Source: an uncultured Lachnospiraceae bacterium (GTDB lineage Bacteria > Bacillota > Clostridia > Lachnospirales > Lachnospiraceae). From it: a stretch of DNA of 64,000 bases. Positions 15,167 to 25,489 of the stretch are shown here, piece after piece; positions within the stretch are counted from its first letter, which is position 1; every line of letters begins with the position of its first letter. The notes beneath the pieces are model-generated. The model worked only from the letters and a program-made list of their open reading frames with translations, had not been told where the DNA came from and ran no database searches. The stretch is taken from assembly GCA_910579505.1 (NCBI GenBank), contig CAJTTZ010000013.1, forward strand, positions 1 through 64,000, read 5' to 3'. Position numbers and translations under genes: made by a program.

Positions 15167-17152
15167 TTGCAGGAATTTAAGGCAAAGGCAAAAATGACGC
15201 AGAAAATGACCCGTGACGGCGTTGTGGAAACCAACGAAGCCACCGGGGAGCAGACCCGCACAAGCCAACGGGAAACAGACGATTTTTCCGGGGACACAGC
15301 CGAAAACGTGACCGGGAAAGCCTTAAACCGTGCCGCCGCCGAAAGGCAGCGTCACAAGGCGAAGAAACGCCAAAGAAAGGCGGCTAAAGCCGTCAAAAAG
15401 GCAAAAGAAGCCACGGGGAAGCAGACAACCCGCCTGCAATTTTCCGAAGCGGAACGCACCGACCCGGAGCTTGCAGAGTATGTGAAAAAATCCGAGAAAG
15501 CCGCTGACAGACTGGAAGCGGCAAGGGCAAAGATACCCAAGCAGAAACGCATTAAGGCGGCGAGGGAATTTGATGAAGCCACGGGGCGGGCAAAAACCCA
15601 CCTGTACTTTGAAAAGACCGACAAGCCGCCAAACGGGAAGTTGCACCACAACCCGGCTGACCGACCCATGCAGGAGATCAAGAATTATGTGCATGGGAAA
15701 GTAAGCGAGATTGAGAAAGAAAATTCCGGCGTTGAGGGGGCGCATAAGACGGAGAAAGTTGCGGAACGGGCAGGCGGCTACGCAGCACGGAAACTGAAAG
15801 AGGGCTACCGAAGCCACAAGCTGAAACCCTACCGGGAAGCTGCCAAAGCAGAAGCCGCTTCACAGAAAGCAGACACCAATTATTTATACCACAAGACACT
15901 GAAAGAGAACCCGGAGCTTGCAAGCAACCCCCTCTCCCGTTTCCACCAAAAACAGCAGATAAAACGGCAGTACGCAAAAGATTTAAGGGCGGCGCAGAAA
16001 GCCGGGACAGCAGCCGGAAAGACCGCAGGCGCAGCCAAGAACACCCGCAAAGCGACACAGAAAGCCGGGGAAGCCACGAAAAAAACAACGGACTTTATCG
16101 CCCGCCACTGGAAAGCAATACTGACCGTGGGCGTGTTCCTGCTTTTAATCGTGATGATATTTACCGGGCTATCTTCCTGCGCCGCCGTGATACAGGGCGG
16201 CGTTACCTCAATCGTTGGCACTTCCTACACCGCCGAGGACGAAGCAATCCGGCAGGTGGAAGCCGACTACAAGGAACTGGAAAGCGGCTTGCGTGGGGAA
16301 ATCGCAGACATAGAAACGGACTACCCGGACTATGACGAATACCAGTACCACCTTGACGAGATCGGGCATAACCCCTTTGCGCTTGCGTCCTACCTTACCG
16401 CCAAGCTCTACGATTATACAAGGGAGGAAGCGAGGGCAGAGATACAGGCATTGTTTGAAAAGCAGTACACCCTTACCCTGCGGGAAGAAATACAGACACG
16501 CTACCGCACGGAAACCACCACCGACCCGGAAACCGGGGAAACGACCACCGAGGAAATCCCCTACGACTATTACATTCTCCATGTAACGCTGACAAACAAA
16601 AACATTGAAACCCTTGCCGGGGAACTTTTAACCCCGGAGCAGAAAGAAATGTTTGACATTTACATGGAAACCAAAGGCAACAAGCCGGACGTGTTCGGGG
16701 ACGACTACGCAACAGGAACGCCGGGCAGCGGGGAATACACCGACTACGAGATACCCCCGGAAGCCCTCTCTGATGAACGCTTTGCCGCCATGATTGCGGA
16801 AGCGGAAAAATACTTAGGCTACCCCTATGTATGGGGCGGCAGCTCCCCGTCAACGTCCTTTGACTGTTCGGGCTTTGTGTGTTGGGTAATCAACCATTCC
16901 GGCGTTGGGAATGTCGGCAGGACAACGGCGCAGGGCATTTTCAACTACACCACCCCCATAGCACCAAGCGAAGCCAAGCCGGGGGACATTATCTTTTTCA
17001 CGGGGACATATGACAGCGGATCGGCGGTTAGCCATGTAGGGATTTATGTCGGCAATGGCATGATGATACATTGCGGCAACCCCATTTCCTACGCTTCCGT
17101 CAACACCCCATACTGGCAGTCGCACTTTTATTCTTACGGCAGACTTCCGTAA
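15167..17152 (+). CDS. CD1108-family mobile element protein, NlpC/P60 cell wall hydrolase
   Basis: A 661-residue membrane protein. The cytosolic part (about 1-310) is Ala/Lys-rich and helical (KAKMTQKMTRDGVVE...). One membrane helix lies near 318-340 (AILTVGVFLLLIVMIF). The external C-terminal NlpC/P60 domain has the catalytic Cys in FDCSGFVCWV, the His in SHVGIYVGNG and HCGNPISY. It would open peptidoglycan locally for the mating channel. TTG at 15,167 with AGGAGGT upstream gives the start MQEFKAKAK typical of the family. Confidence 0.9.
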   Translation: MQEFKAKAKMTQKMTRDGVVETNEATGEQTRTSQRETDDFSGDTAENVTGKALNRAAAERQRHKAKKRQRKAAKAVKKAKEATGKQTTRLQFSEAERTDPELAEYVKKSEKAADRLEAARAKIPKQKRIKAAREFDEATGRAKTHLYFEKTDKPPNGKLHHNPADRPMQEIKNYVHGKVSEIEKENSGVEGAHKTEKVAERAGGYAARKLKEGYRSHKLKPYREAAKAEAASQKADTNYLYHKTLKENPELASNPLSRFHQKQQIKRQYAKDLRAAQKAGTAAGKTAGAAKNTRKATQKAGEATKKTTDFIARHWKAILTVGVFLLLIVMIFTGLSSCAAVIQGGVTSIVGTSYTAEDEAIRQVEADYKELESGLRGEIADIETDYPDYDEYQYHLDEIGHNPFALASYLTAKLYDYTREEARAEIQALFEKQYTLTLREEIQTRYRTETTTDPETGETTTEEIPYDYYILHVTLTNKNIETLAGELLTPEQKEMFDIYMETKGNKPDVFGDDYATGTPGSGEYTDYEIPPEALSDERFAAMIAEAEKYLGYPYVWGGSSPSTSFDCSGFVCWVINHSGVGNVGRTTAQGIFNYTTPIAPSEAKPGDIIFFTGTYDSGSAVSHVGIYVGNGMMIHCGNPISYASVNTPYWQSHFYSYGRLP

Positions 17153-17186
17153 CAAAAAATAATCAGAACAGGAGGAATATTTTTCT

Positions 17187-17450
17187 ATGATGAAACTGGA
17201 ACGTATCATTGCGGAGATTGAGAAAACAAAAGACGCAATCTCCAAGCAGCAGGCAAGACTTAGGGAACTGGAAGCACAGAAAACCGAGGTTGAAAACCTG
17301 CAAATCGTACAAATGGTAAGGGCGTTACGCATGACCCCGGCAGAGCTTTCCACCTTTTTACAGGGCAAGCCGGACAATGCCGCAGCCACTACCACAGCAA
17401 CCGCAAACAGCAGCCTTTTTTCAAGACAGGAGGACACCGAGAATGAGTAA
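17187..17450 (+). CDS. DUF4315 family protein
   Basis: An 87-residue protein with a coiled-coil start (LERIIAEIEKTKDAISKQQARL). The conserved VRALRMTPAELSTFLQG is the hallmark of the short DUF4315 proteins between the NlpC/P60 gene and the CD1107 gene in Tn1549-like operons. The start follows AGGAGG. The end overlaps the next gene by 8 bases. Its role in transfer is not established. Confidence 0.82.
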   Translation: MMKLERIIAEIEKTKDAISKQQARLRELEAQKTEVENLQIVQMVRALRMTPAELSTFLQGKPDNAAATTTATANSSLFSRQEDTENE

Positions 17451-18264
17451 AAAAATCTTACATACCCTTTTCGCACTTGCCGCCGCCCTTATCCTTACGG
17501 GCGGCTTTTCCATGACCGCCTACGCAGGCGGCGGGGAGGAATACGAAGTTACCGAACCCACACCCGAACCGAAGCCGGAGGAAACGGCAGAACCGAGCGA
17601 CCCGCTGACCCCGGAGGGGAACGCAACCCTTGTTGATGATATTTGGGGAGAGAACAAGCAGCTCATCACAGTAACCACCAAGAACGGCAATTATTTTTAT
17701 ATCCTTATCGACCGTGCCGCCGAGGGGGAAAACACCGTGCATTTCCTTAACATGGTGGACGAAGCCGACCTTATGGCACTGATTGAGGACAGGGAGAAAG
17801 AGGAAACAACCGTCATGCCGCAGACCTGCACCTGCAAGGAGAAATGCGAAGCCGGGGCGGTCAACGAAAGCTGCCCCGTATGCCTTAACAACCGTAATTC
17901 CTGCACTGGGACAGAGAAAGAAACCGAGCCGGAAACCGAAGCCGAGCCGGAGAAGCCAAAGAATGACAAAGGCACAAAAAGCCTGCTCCTGCTCTTTCTT
18001 CTGACACTCCTTGCAGGCGGCGGGGCGTTCTATTATTTCAAGTACATCAAGCCAAAGGACACCGCAAAGGGCAGCCCGGACTTCTCCGATTTTGACTTTG
18101 ACGAGGACGAAGAAATGGACTATGAGGACGACACCGATTATGACGGCTACGGGGACGATACAGTGGACGCAGACGACACCGAAGCGGACGGGGAAACCGA
18201 CTACGGGGACGACACCGAAAGCGGAGAAACGGGGCTTGATGATGATACGGAGGGCGGCTTATGA
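17443..18264 (+). CDS. CD1107-family (DUF4366) membrane-anchored mobile element protein
   Basis: The 273-residue protein has a signal peptide (about 1-28, ending TAYAGG) and an acidic Pro/Glu linker. A conserved external domain follows (LITVTTKNGNYFYILIDR, then TCTCKEKCEAGAVNESCPVC). A membrane helix lies near 190-212 (SLLLLFLLTLLAGGGAFYYF). The C-terminal tail is very acidic, with many Asp-Asp-Thr steps. Start ATG at 17,443 follows AGGAGG. It is probably a surface part of the mating apparatus. The last bases overlap the next gene. Confidence 0.85.
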   Translation: MSKKILHTLFALAAALILTGGFSMTAYAGGGEEYEVTEPTPEPKPEETAEPSDPLTPEGNATLVDDIWGENKQLITVTTKNGNYFYILIDRAAEGENTVHFLNMVDEADLMALIEDREKEETTVMPQTCTCKEKCEAGAVNESCPVCLNNRNSCTGTEKETEPETEAEPEKPKNDKGTKSLLLLFLLTLLAGGGAFYYFKYIKPKDTAKGSPDFSDFDFDEDEEMDYEDDTDYDGYGDDTVDADDTEADGETDYGDDTESGETGLDDDTEGGL

Positions 18265-18458
18265 CGTGGTTCACAGACAGCCCCTTTGAAAGAATGATGA
18301 CACAGAAACCGGGACACGGGCGGCATAGGGACGACACGCCGCCCGTCCCCCATTCCCCGGCTTGTACTGGCTGCCCTTATAACAAGGGGCTATCCCCTTG
18401 TATCGGGTACTGTATCAAGAAGTTGCAGGCAAAGAAAAGCACCGAGCCGGAACACTGA
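18261..18458 (+). CDS. Small Cys-rich protein upstream of topoisomerase III
   Basis: A 65-residue protein whose C-terminal half has CTGCPYNKGLSPCIGYCIKK, four cysteines that could bind one zinc ion. The ATG overlaps the stop of the CD1107 gene. Short proteins with this pattern are common before topB in this ICE family; no function is assigned. Confidence 0.65.
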   Translation: MTWFTDSPFERMMTQKPGHGRHRDDTPPVPHSPACTGCPYNKGLSPCIGYCIKKLQAKKSTEPEH

Positions 18459-18472
18459 AAGGAGATATTTTT

Positions 18473-20569
18473 ATGCAGTTGGTAATCGCAGAAAAGCCGA
18501 GCGTGGCAATGTCAATCGCCGCCGTTATCGGCGCAGACGAAAGAAAAGACGGCTACATGGAGGGCGCAGGCTTCCTTGTAAGTTGGTGCGTGGGACACCT
18601 TGCGGGGCTTGCGGACGCCACCCATTACGGGGATTTTAAGAAATGGCGTTATGAGGACTTGCCAATCCTGCCCCAAACATGGGAAACCGTCATATCCCCG
18701 GACAAGGAAGAACAGTTTGAAACCTTAAAGAACCTCATGCACAGAAAGGACGTGACCGGGCTTGTGTGCGCCACGGACGCAGGGCGTGAGGGGGAACTCA
18801 TTTTCCGCTTTGTCTATGAGAAAGCCGGGTGTGAAAAACCATTCAGACGCTTGTGGATCAGCAGCATGGAGGAAAGCGCAATAAGGAAAGGCTTTGACGA
18901 TTTGCGGGACGGACACGACTATGACCCGCTCTATCATTCCGCACTATGCCGGGCAAAGGCTGACTGGCTTATCGGTATCAATGCGACCCGGCTTTTTTCC
19001 GTCCTCTACAACCACACCTTGAACGTGGGGCGGGTACAGACACCGACCCTTTCCCTGCTTGTGGAACGTGACAACGCCATACAGAATTTTGAAAGGAAAA
19101 AATATTATGTGGTGCGTATCGGGGACGGCACTTTTGAAGCGGCAAGCCCGCCCTACACGGAAAAGGACGAAGCCGAAAAACTCCGCAGGGATTGTGACGG
19201 GGAAACGGCAGTATGCACTTCCCTTATCCGGGAGGAAAAGACCGAGACCCCGCCCCGCCTTTATGACCTCACGACCTTGCAGCGGGAAGCAAACAGGCTT
19301 TACGGCTACACCGCCAAGCAGACCCTTGACTACACCCAATCACTTTATGAGAAAAAGCTATGCACCTATCCCCGGACGGACAGCCAATATCTCACAGACG
19401 ATATGCTCCCCACCGCTGAAAATATCGTGTCCGGGCTTTTCGGCACACTGGACTTTGCAAAGGGCGCAGACCTCTCCCCGGACTACTCCCGCATTTTGAA
19501 CAGCAGGAAAGTGTCCGACCACCACGCAATCATTCCCACCGCCGAAGCGGTAAAGACAGACAAAGGCAGCCTGCCCGAAAGTGAAAGAAATATCCTGCTC
19601 CTGCTCTCCATGAAACTGTTATCCGCAACGGCGCAGCCTTACCGATACGAAGCCGTGACCGCTTCCTTTTCCTGCGGCAGCGTGACCTTTACGGCAAAGG
19701 GAAAGACCGTTAAATGCGAGGGCTTTAAGGAACTGGAACGCCGCTTCCGTGCCACCTTGAAAACGAAGCCGGAGGACGGGAAAACCACGAAAGAAAACCC
19801 ATTGCCGGAACTGTCCGAGGGACAAAAGATCACGGCAAAGGCAGCCATGACGGAGCATGACACAACGCCCCCGAAAGCCTATACGGAAGATACCCTGCTT
19901 TCCGCTATGGAACGTGCCGGAAACGGGGACATTACAGAGGACGCAGAGCGCAAAGGTTTAGGCACTCCCGCCACCCGTGCGGCGGTACTGGAAAAACTTG
20001 TACAGGCGGGCTTTGTGGAACGCAGGAAAAAGCAGCTCATACCGACCAAAGACGGCAAGAACCTTGTCGCCGTCCTGCCCGACATTCTCACAAGCCCGAA
20101 GCTGACCGCCGAGTGGGAAAACGCCCTCACGGAGATTGCCAAAGGGGAAGCCGACCCAGACAGCTTCATGTGGAATATTGAAGCAATGGCGGCGGGGCTT
20201 GTCAAAGATTATGCCGCCGTCCCGGAGGAAAAGAAAAAACTGTTTGCCCCGGAAAAAAAGGAAATCGGCAAGTGTCCCCGGTGTGGCTCTCCCGTCTATG
20301 AGGGGAAGAAAAATTTTTATTGCAGCAATAAGGATTGTGCGTTTTCCATGTGGAAGAATGACCGCTTTTTTGAAAGCAAGAAAAAGGAGCTGACCGCCGC
20401 CATTGCCGCCGCCCTGCTTAGTAAAGGCAGGGTAAGCATGAAAGGCTTGTATTCCGAGAAAACGGGCAAGACCTATGACGCTGACGTGCTGCTTGCAGAC
20501 ACAGGAGAAAAGTATGTGAATTATAAGATTGAGCTGAAAAAGACCAAGAAGCCAAAAGCCAAGAAGTAA
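18473..20569 (+). CDS. topB: DNA topoisomerase III
   Basis: A 698-residue type IA topoisomerase. The TOPRIM domain has VIAEKPSVAMS at the start and CATDAGREGELIFR (DxDxE-type metal site) near 100. The catalytic Tyr lies in LCTYPRTDSQYL near 305. The C-terminal zinc ribbon is CPRCGSPVYEGKKNFYC. ICEs of this group carry their own TopB, presumably to resolve DNA during transfer or replication. ATG at 18,473 follows AAAGGAG at 9 bases. A Lys-rich tail ends the protein. Confidence 0.93.
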   Translation: MQLVIAEKPSVAMSIAAVIGADERKDGYMEGAGFLVSWCVGHLAGLADATHYGDFKKWRYEDLPILPQTWETVISPDKEEQFETLKNLMHRKDVTGLVCATDAGREGELIFRFVYEKAGCEKPFRRLWISSMEESAIRKGFDDLRDGHDYDPLYHSALCRAKADWLIGINATRLFSVLYNHTLNVGRVQTPTLSLLVERDNAIQNFERKKYYVVRIGDGTFEAASPPYTEKDEAEKLRRDCDGETAVCTSLIREEKTETPPRLYDLTTLQREANRLYGYTAKQTLDYTQSLYEKKLCTYPRTDSQYLTDDMLPTAENIVSGLFGTLDFAKGADLSPDYSRILNSRKVSDHHAIIPTAEAVKTDKGSLPESERNILLLLSMKLLSATAQPYRYEAVTASFSCGSVTFTAKGKTVKCEGFKELERRFRATLKTKPEDGKTTKENPLPELSEGQKITAKAAMTEHDTTPPKAYTEDTLLSAMERAGNGDITEDAERKGLGTPATRAAVLEKLVQAGFVERRKKQLIPTKDGKNLVAVLPDILTSPKLTAEWENALTEIAKGEADPDSFMWNIEAMAAGLVKDYAAVPEEKKKLFAPEKKEIGKCPRCGSPVYEGKKNFYCSNKDCAFSMWKNDRFFESKKKELTAAIAAALLSKGRVSMKGLYSEKTGKTYDADVLLADTGEKYVNYKIELKKTKKPKAKK

Positions 20570-20576
20570 CCCACAG

Positions 20577-20684
20577 AAGAATAGCAAGCATAGGGATTGA
20601 GTACCCAATCCCGTAAATTCCCACTTTCCCGCCCTGCGGGACTTGTGGGAATTTTGCTTGTTGGGAAGTGTCCCAAACCCTCTT
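20577..20684 (+). repeat. Structured repeat, copy A, upstream of the ArdC/YodL-like gene
   Basis: The 108 bases recur inverted at 32,880-32,988 upstream of mobC. A has hairpins GGGATTG/CAATCCC (20,593-20,612), an outer stem AAATTCCCAC/GTGGGAATTT (20,615-20,654) and an inner CCCGC-CCT-GCGGG. The outer stem differs between the two copies but stays paired. The copy ends in TTGTTGGGAAGTGTCCC then AAACCCTCTT, the motif also found before the first mobC at 4,079. Confidence 0.8.
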
Positions 20685-20716
20685 AAAAAAACAAAAAACC
20701 GAAAGGAGCTTTGCTT

Positions 20717-23700
20717 ATGAAAGATGATTTTTCCGTGCTGATACAGAACCGCACCGAGTTTGAAAAAGGCAACCCGGCGGGCGTGTTCCTCTCCCTGCCC
20801 GCCACAAAAGAAGAACTCCACGAAGCCATGAAAGCACTGAACATTACCGCCGACAACCCGCAGGATTTTTTCTTGAACGGCTATTCCACGGACGAGAAAA
20901 GGCGCATTGACATACCCTTTGACTGGATAAGGGACGGCGACCTTGACAAGATAAATTTCCTTGCCGCAAGGCTTGAAGAAATGACCCCGGAGCAGCTTGA
21001 AAAACTGGACGCTGTTATGCACAGCGATTTCAAGCCGGAAAGCCTTGACGGGCTGATAAACCACACCTACAATTCCGATTTTTATTCCTATGTTCCGGGC
21101 ATTTTGAGCTATAAGGAATTGGGCGACTATTTCCTCAATGACAGCGGCAAAGTGCAAATGCCGGAGCAATGGAAAGCCGGGATTGACAAGGAGGATTTCG
21201 GCTTTAACGCCGCACTCCATGAGGACGGCAAGCTGACCGATTACGGCTATATTGCAAGAAGCGGGACGGACTGGAAAGAGGTTTACGCCGGGCAGGAAAC
21301 GCCGGAGAAATACCGTATAATGAGCTACCCCGAAACGGAACGCACAGCCCCGGAAAATGTGGAAATGGAAGCCGCCCCGGTTGACATTGCCGCCGCCAAC
21401 CCCATACGCCCCATTGAATTAACGGCGCAGAAACCCGCCGAAAAGATAAAAGAGATCACGGACAGACTGGAACAGGGCATACAGGATTTATTCGACAGCG
21501 ACCGCTTCAAAGAGTATTTACGGGTAATGTCTAAATTCCATGATTACAGTTTGAACAACACCCTCTTGATTGCCATGCAGAAGCCGGACGCAACCTTTGT
21601 GGCGGGCTATACCTCATGGAAAAATGACTATGGGCGGCAGGTGGTAAGCCACGCAAAAAGTATCAAAGTGCTTGCGCCGTCCCCGTACAAAGTCAAAAGG
21701 GAAATTGACAAAATCGACCCGCAGACCCAAAAGCCCGTGATTGGTAAAGACGGAAAGCCCGTCAAGGAAGAAACGGAAATAACCGTCCCGGCGTTCAAGG
21801 TTGTTTCCGTCTTTGACGTGTCGCAGACCGAGGGAAAGGAGCTTCCCACTATCGGCGTTGACGAGCTGACCGGGGACGTGGAACAGTACGCCGATTTCTT
21901 TAAGGCAGTAACACAGGCAAGCCCCGCCCCCGTTGGTTTTGAAAAGATTGGAAACGGCACAAAAGGCTATTACTCACAGGCAGAAAAACGCATAGCCATT
22001 AACGAGGGCATGAGCGAATTACAGAACCTTAAAACGCTGATACATGAGATCGCACACGCCAAGCTGCACGACATAGATTTGAACGCCCCGGCAAAGGAGC
22101 AGGCAGACCGCCCCGACCGCCGCACCCGTGAGGTACAGGCGGAAAGCATTGCCTACACCGTATGCCAACACTATATGCTTGACACTTCCGATTATTCCTT
22201 TGCCTATGTTGCAGAATGGAGCAGCGGGCGGGAACTGTCCGAACTGAAAGCGTCCCTTGAAACAATCCGTGACACCGCCGCCGGGCTGATTGCGGACATA
22301 GATAAAAACCTTGCGGAGCTGACACAGAACAAGGAGCAGACGCAGGCGCAGGAAGCGCAGGCAGAAGAACCCACGCCGGAGAAAACAGAACAGCCGGAGC
22401 AGGAAGCACCGCAGGAGGAAAAAACGGACACAGCCGAACCCACAAAAGACACCCCGAAAGCGGAAAAAACAGCCACGGAAGAACCCACAAAAGAGGACGC
22501 ACAGACAGAGCAGCCCGAAGATAATTTCCCACCGCCCGACCCCAACGCAGAGCCGACCGTCACAATCATTTGGAGCGAACACAGCCGTTTCCATGACGGC
22601 GAAACAATGAGCCTTTCCGAAGCAAACGCCCTCATTGAAAATCTTGATAAAGCCACTGTTGCAGAGGACGGCTTTTATAAGACCAAGTTCCGCATTGACT
22701 TTGTAATGAACGGACAGCCGGACAATTACATAGGACGGCAGGACTTAGGGGACGGGGACGGCACACTCATAGAGCATATCGAAAGCTACCATGCCGATTA
22801 TGAGAATAACGAGGAATGGGACAATTTTGTTTTACACAGCGGAGGAACGGAAGCACTGGAAGCGGACAAGGCACAGCGGGAAATGCTCTTGCATGAATTT
22901 GTCCCCTATCTGAAACTGCACAATAACCTCTCCAACATGGAGCGGATCGCCACAAAAGCGTTGCAGGAAAACGGGAACATGACACCCACCGAAACAGCCT
23001 ACCACACCGCCATGAAAGAATATGTTTCCAAGTGCCGGACAATGGTAAACAGCGGAGATTACAACCTGCCACCCGCCCCGCAGCTTAAAGACTTTGACAC
23101 GGAGCTTGCCGACTACAAGGAACACGTCAAAGAGGAAATCGCACAGGAAGCGGCAGCCGCAGGAATGACCGTGGACGAATACGCCGCCAATGGTTACGAG
23201 CCATACGCCGCAGGACTGCCCGACCCCTCTATCACTGTTTCCGATATGCAGGAATACGGCTACACATGGGACGGTATGCTGCCCCTAAAGGAAGAAGCCG
23301 CCCTGCGCCTTTACGAAAAAGAGGATATGCAGATTTTCTTACTCCATGCGGACGGCAGCGAAAGCATACCCGACAGCCCGGAGGACATAAAAGCCCATGC
23401 GGAAAAAGGCGGCATTTTCGGCGTACACAAGGAGGACTGGAACGCCCTCACGGAGTACCGTGCCATGAAAGAGGAATTAGCGGCGGGTGCGCCGGAAAAG
23501 GAAATGCACCTGCTTTACGGGAAAGGGGACGCTTTCGGCATTTACCAATTAAAGGACGGGGCGGGTATGCGTGACTACCATTTCGAGCCTTACGACCGCC
23601 TGCAAGCGGCGGGGCTTTCCGTGGACGCAACGAATTACGACCTTATCTATACCGCAGAGCTTACGCCGGGAACTTCCCTTGAAGATATTTATACCCGTTT

Positions 23701-25486
23701 CAATAACGACCACCCCAAAGATTTTAAGGGACACAGCCTTTCCGTGTCGGATATAGTGGTACTTCATCAGAACGGGGAGAACACGGCGCATTATGTTGAC
23801 AGGTTCGGCTACCGGGAAGTGCCGGAGTTTTTACGGGAACAGACCGCCATTGCAGCAGAAACGCCGGAAAACCACCTAAAGGCAGCCGAGCAGACCACCG
23901 AGCAAAACGGCAACATGATTGACGGTATCATCAACAACACTCCAAACACGGACGCACTGGAAGCAAAGGCAAACGCCGGGGAGCAGATCTCACTTGCCGA
24001 CCTTGCGGACGCAATACAGAAAGACCGGGACGCTGCCAACGCCGAGCCGGACACAGCCCGTATCACAGCCGCCGCAAAAAGCCGCTATGACGGCATGGTT
24101 GCCCTTTTTACTATGGACGACAAAATCTATATCGGGAAAAGCGAGAACTACGACAGCAAGGGGCATTACGACAATAAAGACAATTCCCTGCTCTACGTTT
24201 CCGACTGCCAAGCCGCCTTTACATTCCTTTCAAGCGAGGGCTGCACATACCCGCAGGACGAAGCCTTAAACCGGGGAATTTATACCAAAGAAGATTACGA
24301 GGAATTTTCACGCATAACGGACTTTTTATCGCAGGCAGGCTTTACCCCGGAAAAGGAATTTTTCTTTGCCGACAAGCCCTTTTCCCTGCATGATGATACG
24401 CCGGAGCAGACCGCCCCGGAAACCAAGACCATTTATTACACAATCAATGAGGGGGCTGCCCGCCGTGCAAAAGAAGCCAACAGTTTCAGCGACTACAAGC
24501 CCGGCAGCGCAACCGCAGAATACAGGCAAATGGTAGACAAAGCCGTGGAGATTGCCGAAAGGCAGAAAAAGAGCGTAGACCCCATGTATCACGAAAAGAT
24601 TGACAGCCTTGTTGACACCTACGCCCGGAAACTTGCAGAGAACATGAACAGCAGTTTTTCCATTGAAGCCCGTGTACCCTCTATCCTCATTGCGGGCGGT
24701 TCTAATTTCCCGGTACGCAAAAAGGAAAAGCAGAACGCCGCCCGTGAGAAAAACTATTCCGAGTGGAACGACATACAGGGCTTGCTTGACAAGATACGCA
24801 GCACGGGCACGGGCGGTATCAGCGCAGACGACCCGCAGGCAATACAGAAGTTAGAAGCCAAACTGGAAAAGCTGCAATCGGCACAGGACACCATGAAAGC
24901 GGTAAACGCCTATTACAGAAAGCACAAGACACTTGACGGCTGCCCCAACCTTTCCGCTGAAAGTATTGAAAAGCTGAAAGCCGGAATGTCGCAGCAATGG
25001 CACATAGACGATAAGCCCTATCCCTCATGGGCTTTATCCAACAACAACGCAGAGATACGCCGGGTAAAGGGGCGCATTGCGGAGCTGACAAGGAAGCAGG
25101 AAACCGCCTACGCCGGGTGGGAGTTTGACGGCGGCACGGTGGAAGCCAACCGGGAGGACAACCGCCTGCAAATCTTCTTTGAGGAAAAGCCGGACGAAAA
25201 GACCCGTGAAACCCTAAAGGAAAACGGCTTCCGTTGGTCGCCTAAAGCCGGGGCGTGGCAAAGGCAGCTTAACGACAACGCTATTTACGTTGCTGACCGC
25301 TTATCCTGCATAAAACCTTTGTCCGGGAAAAGCCCCGTAGAGATACAGAAAGAAGCCCGCACAGCCGCCAAGACGGAGAAAAAGCCCTCTATCCGGGCGC
25401 AGCTTGCACAGGACAAGGAAGCGTTAAAAAACGCCCCAAAAAAGGCAGCGGAGAAAAGCAGAAAACAGGACTTAGAAAGGAGCTGA
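20717..25486 (+). CDS. Very large ArdC-like/YodL-domain mobile element protein
   Basis: The 1,589-residue multidomain protein has, in order, an N-terminal region and an ArdC-like ssDNA-binding segment at about 235-330 (FHDYSLNNTLLIAMQ). A metallopeptidase-like motif LIHEIAHAKLHD follows near 440, then a Glu/Thr/Pro-rich linker. A YodL domain lies near 935-1045 (SVSDIVVLHQNGENTAHYVD, FGYREVPEFL). A C-terminal domain ends NGFRWSPKAGAWQRQL. The tail KKPSIRAQLAQDKEAL is basic and shared with the next gene. ArdC-type proteins protect incoming DNA from restriction. ATG 20,717 follows AAAGGAG; the structured repeat lies just upstream. Confidence 0.82.
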   Translation: MKDDFSVLIQNRTEFEKGNPAGVFLSLPATKEELHEAMKALNITADNPQDFFLNGYSTDEKRRIDIPFDWIRDGDLDKINFLAARLEEMTPEQLEKLDAVMHSDFKPESLDGLINHTYNSDFYSYVPGILSYKELGDYFLNDSGKVQMPEQWKAGIDKEDFGFNAALHEDGKLTDYGYIARSGTDWKEVYAGQETPEKYRIMSYPETERTAPENVEMEAAPVDIAAANPIRPIELTAQKPAEKIKEITDRLEQGIQDLFDSDRFKEYLRVMSKFHDYSLNNTLLIAMQKPDATFVAGYTSWKNDYGRQVVSHAKSIKVLAPSPYKVKREIDKIDPQTQKPVIGKDGKPVKEETEITVPAFKVVSVFDVSQTEGKELPTIGVDELTGDVEQYADFFKAVTQASPAPVGFEKIGNGTKGYYSQAEKRIAINEGMSELQNLKTLIHEIAHAKLHDIDLNAPAKEQADRPDRRTREVQAESIAYTVCQHYMLDTSDYSFAYVAEWSSGRELSELKASLETIRDTAAGLIADIDKNLAELTQNKEQTQAQEAQAEEPTPEKTEQPEQEAPQEEKTDTAEPTKDTPKAEKTATEEPTKEDAQTEQPEDNFPPPDPNAEPTVTIIWSEHSRFHDGETMSLSEANALIENLDKATVAEDGFYKTKFRIDFVMNGQPDNYIGRQDLGDGDGTLIEHIESYHADYENNEEWDNFVLHSGGTEALEADKAQREMLLHEFVPYLKLHNNLSNMERIATKALQENGNMTPTETAYHTAMKEYVSKCRTMVNSGDYNLPPAPQLKDFDTELADYKEHVKEEIAQEAAAAGMTVDEYAANGYEPYAAGLPDPSITVSDMQEYGYTWDGMLPLKEEAALRLYEKEDMQIFLLHADGSESIPDSPEDIKAHAEKGGIFGVHKEDWNALTEYRAMKEELAAGAPEKEMHLLYGKGDAFGIYQLKDGAGMRDYHFEPYDRLQAAGLSVDATNYDLIYTAELTPGTSLEDIYTRFNNDHPKDFKGHSLSVSDIVVLHQNGENTAHYVDRFGYREVPEFLREQTAIAAETPENHLKAAEQTTEQNGNMIDGIINNTPNTDALEAKANAGEQISLADLADAIQKDRDAANAEPDTARITAAAKSRYDGMVALFTMDDKIYIGKSENYDSKGHYDNKDNSLLYVSDCQAAFTFLSSEGCTYPQDEALNRGIYTKEDYEEFSRITDFLSQAGFTPEKEFFFADKPFSLHDDTPEQTAPETKTIYYTINEGAARRAKEANSFSDYKPGSATAEYRQMVDKAVEIAERQKKSVDPMYHEKIDSLVDTYARKLAENMNSSFSIEARVPSILIAGGSNFPVRKKEKQNAAREKNYSEWNDIQGLLDKIRSTGTGGISADDPQAIQKLEAKLEKLQSAQDTMKAVNAYYRKHKTLDGCPNLSAESIEKLKAGMSQQWHIDDKPYPSWALSNNNAEIRRVKGRIAELTRKQETAYAGWEFDGGTVEANREDNRLQIFFEEKPDEKTRETLKENGFRWSPKAGAWQRQLNDNAIYVADRLSCIKPLSGKSPVEIQKEARTAAKTEKKPSIRAQLAQDKEALKNAPKKAAEKSRKQDLERS

Positions 25487-25489
25487 ACC

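Noticed and set aside
19958..21220. 420-codon minus-strand frame across the end of topB and the start of the ArdC/YodL-like gene
   Set aside because: It spans two well-supported genes and an intergenic repeat; the sequence is a reading shadow.
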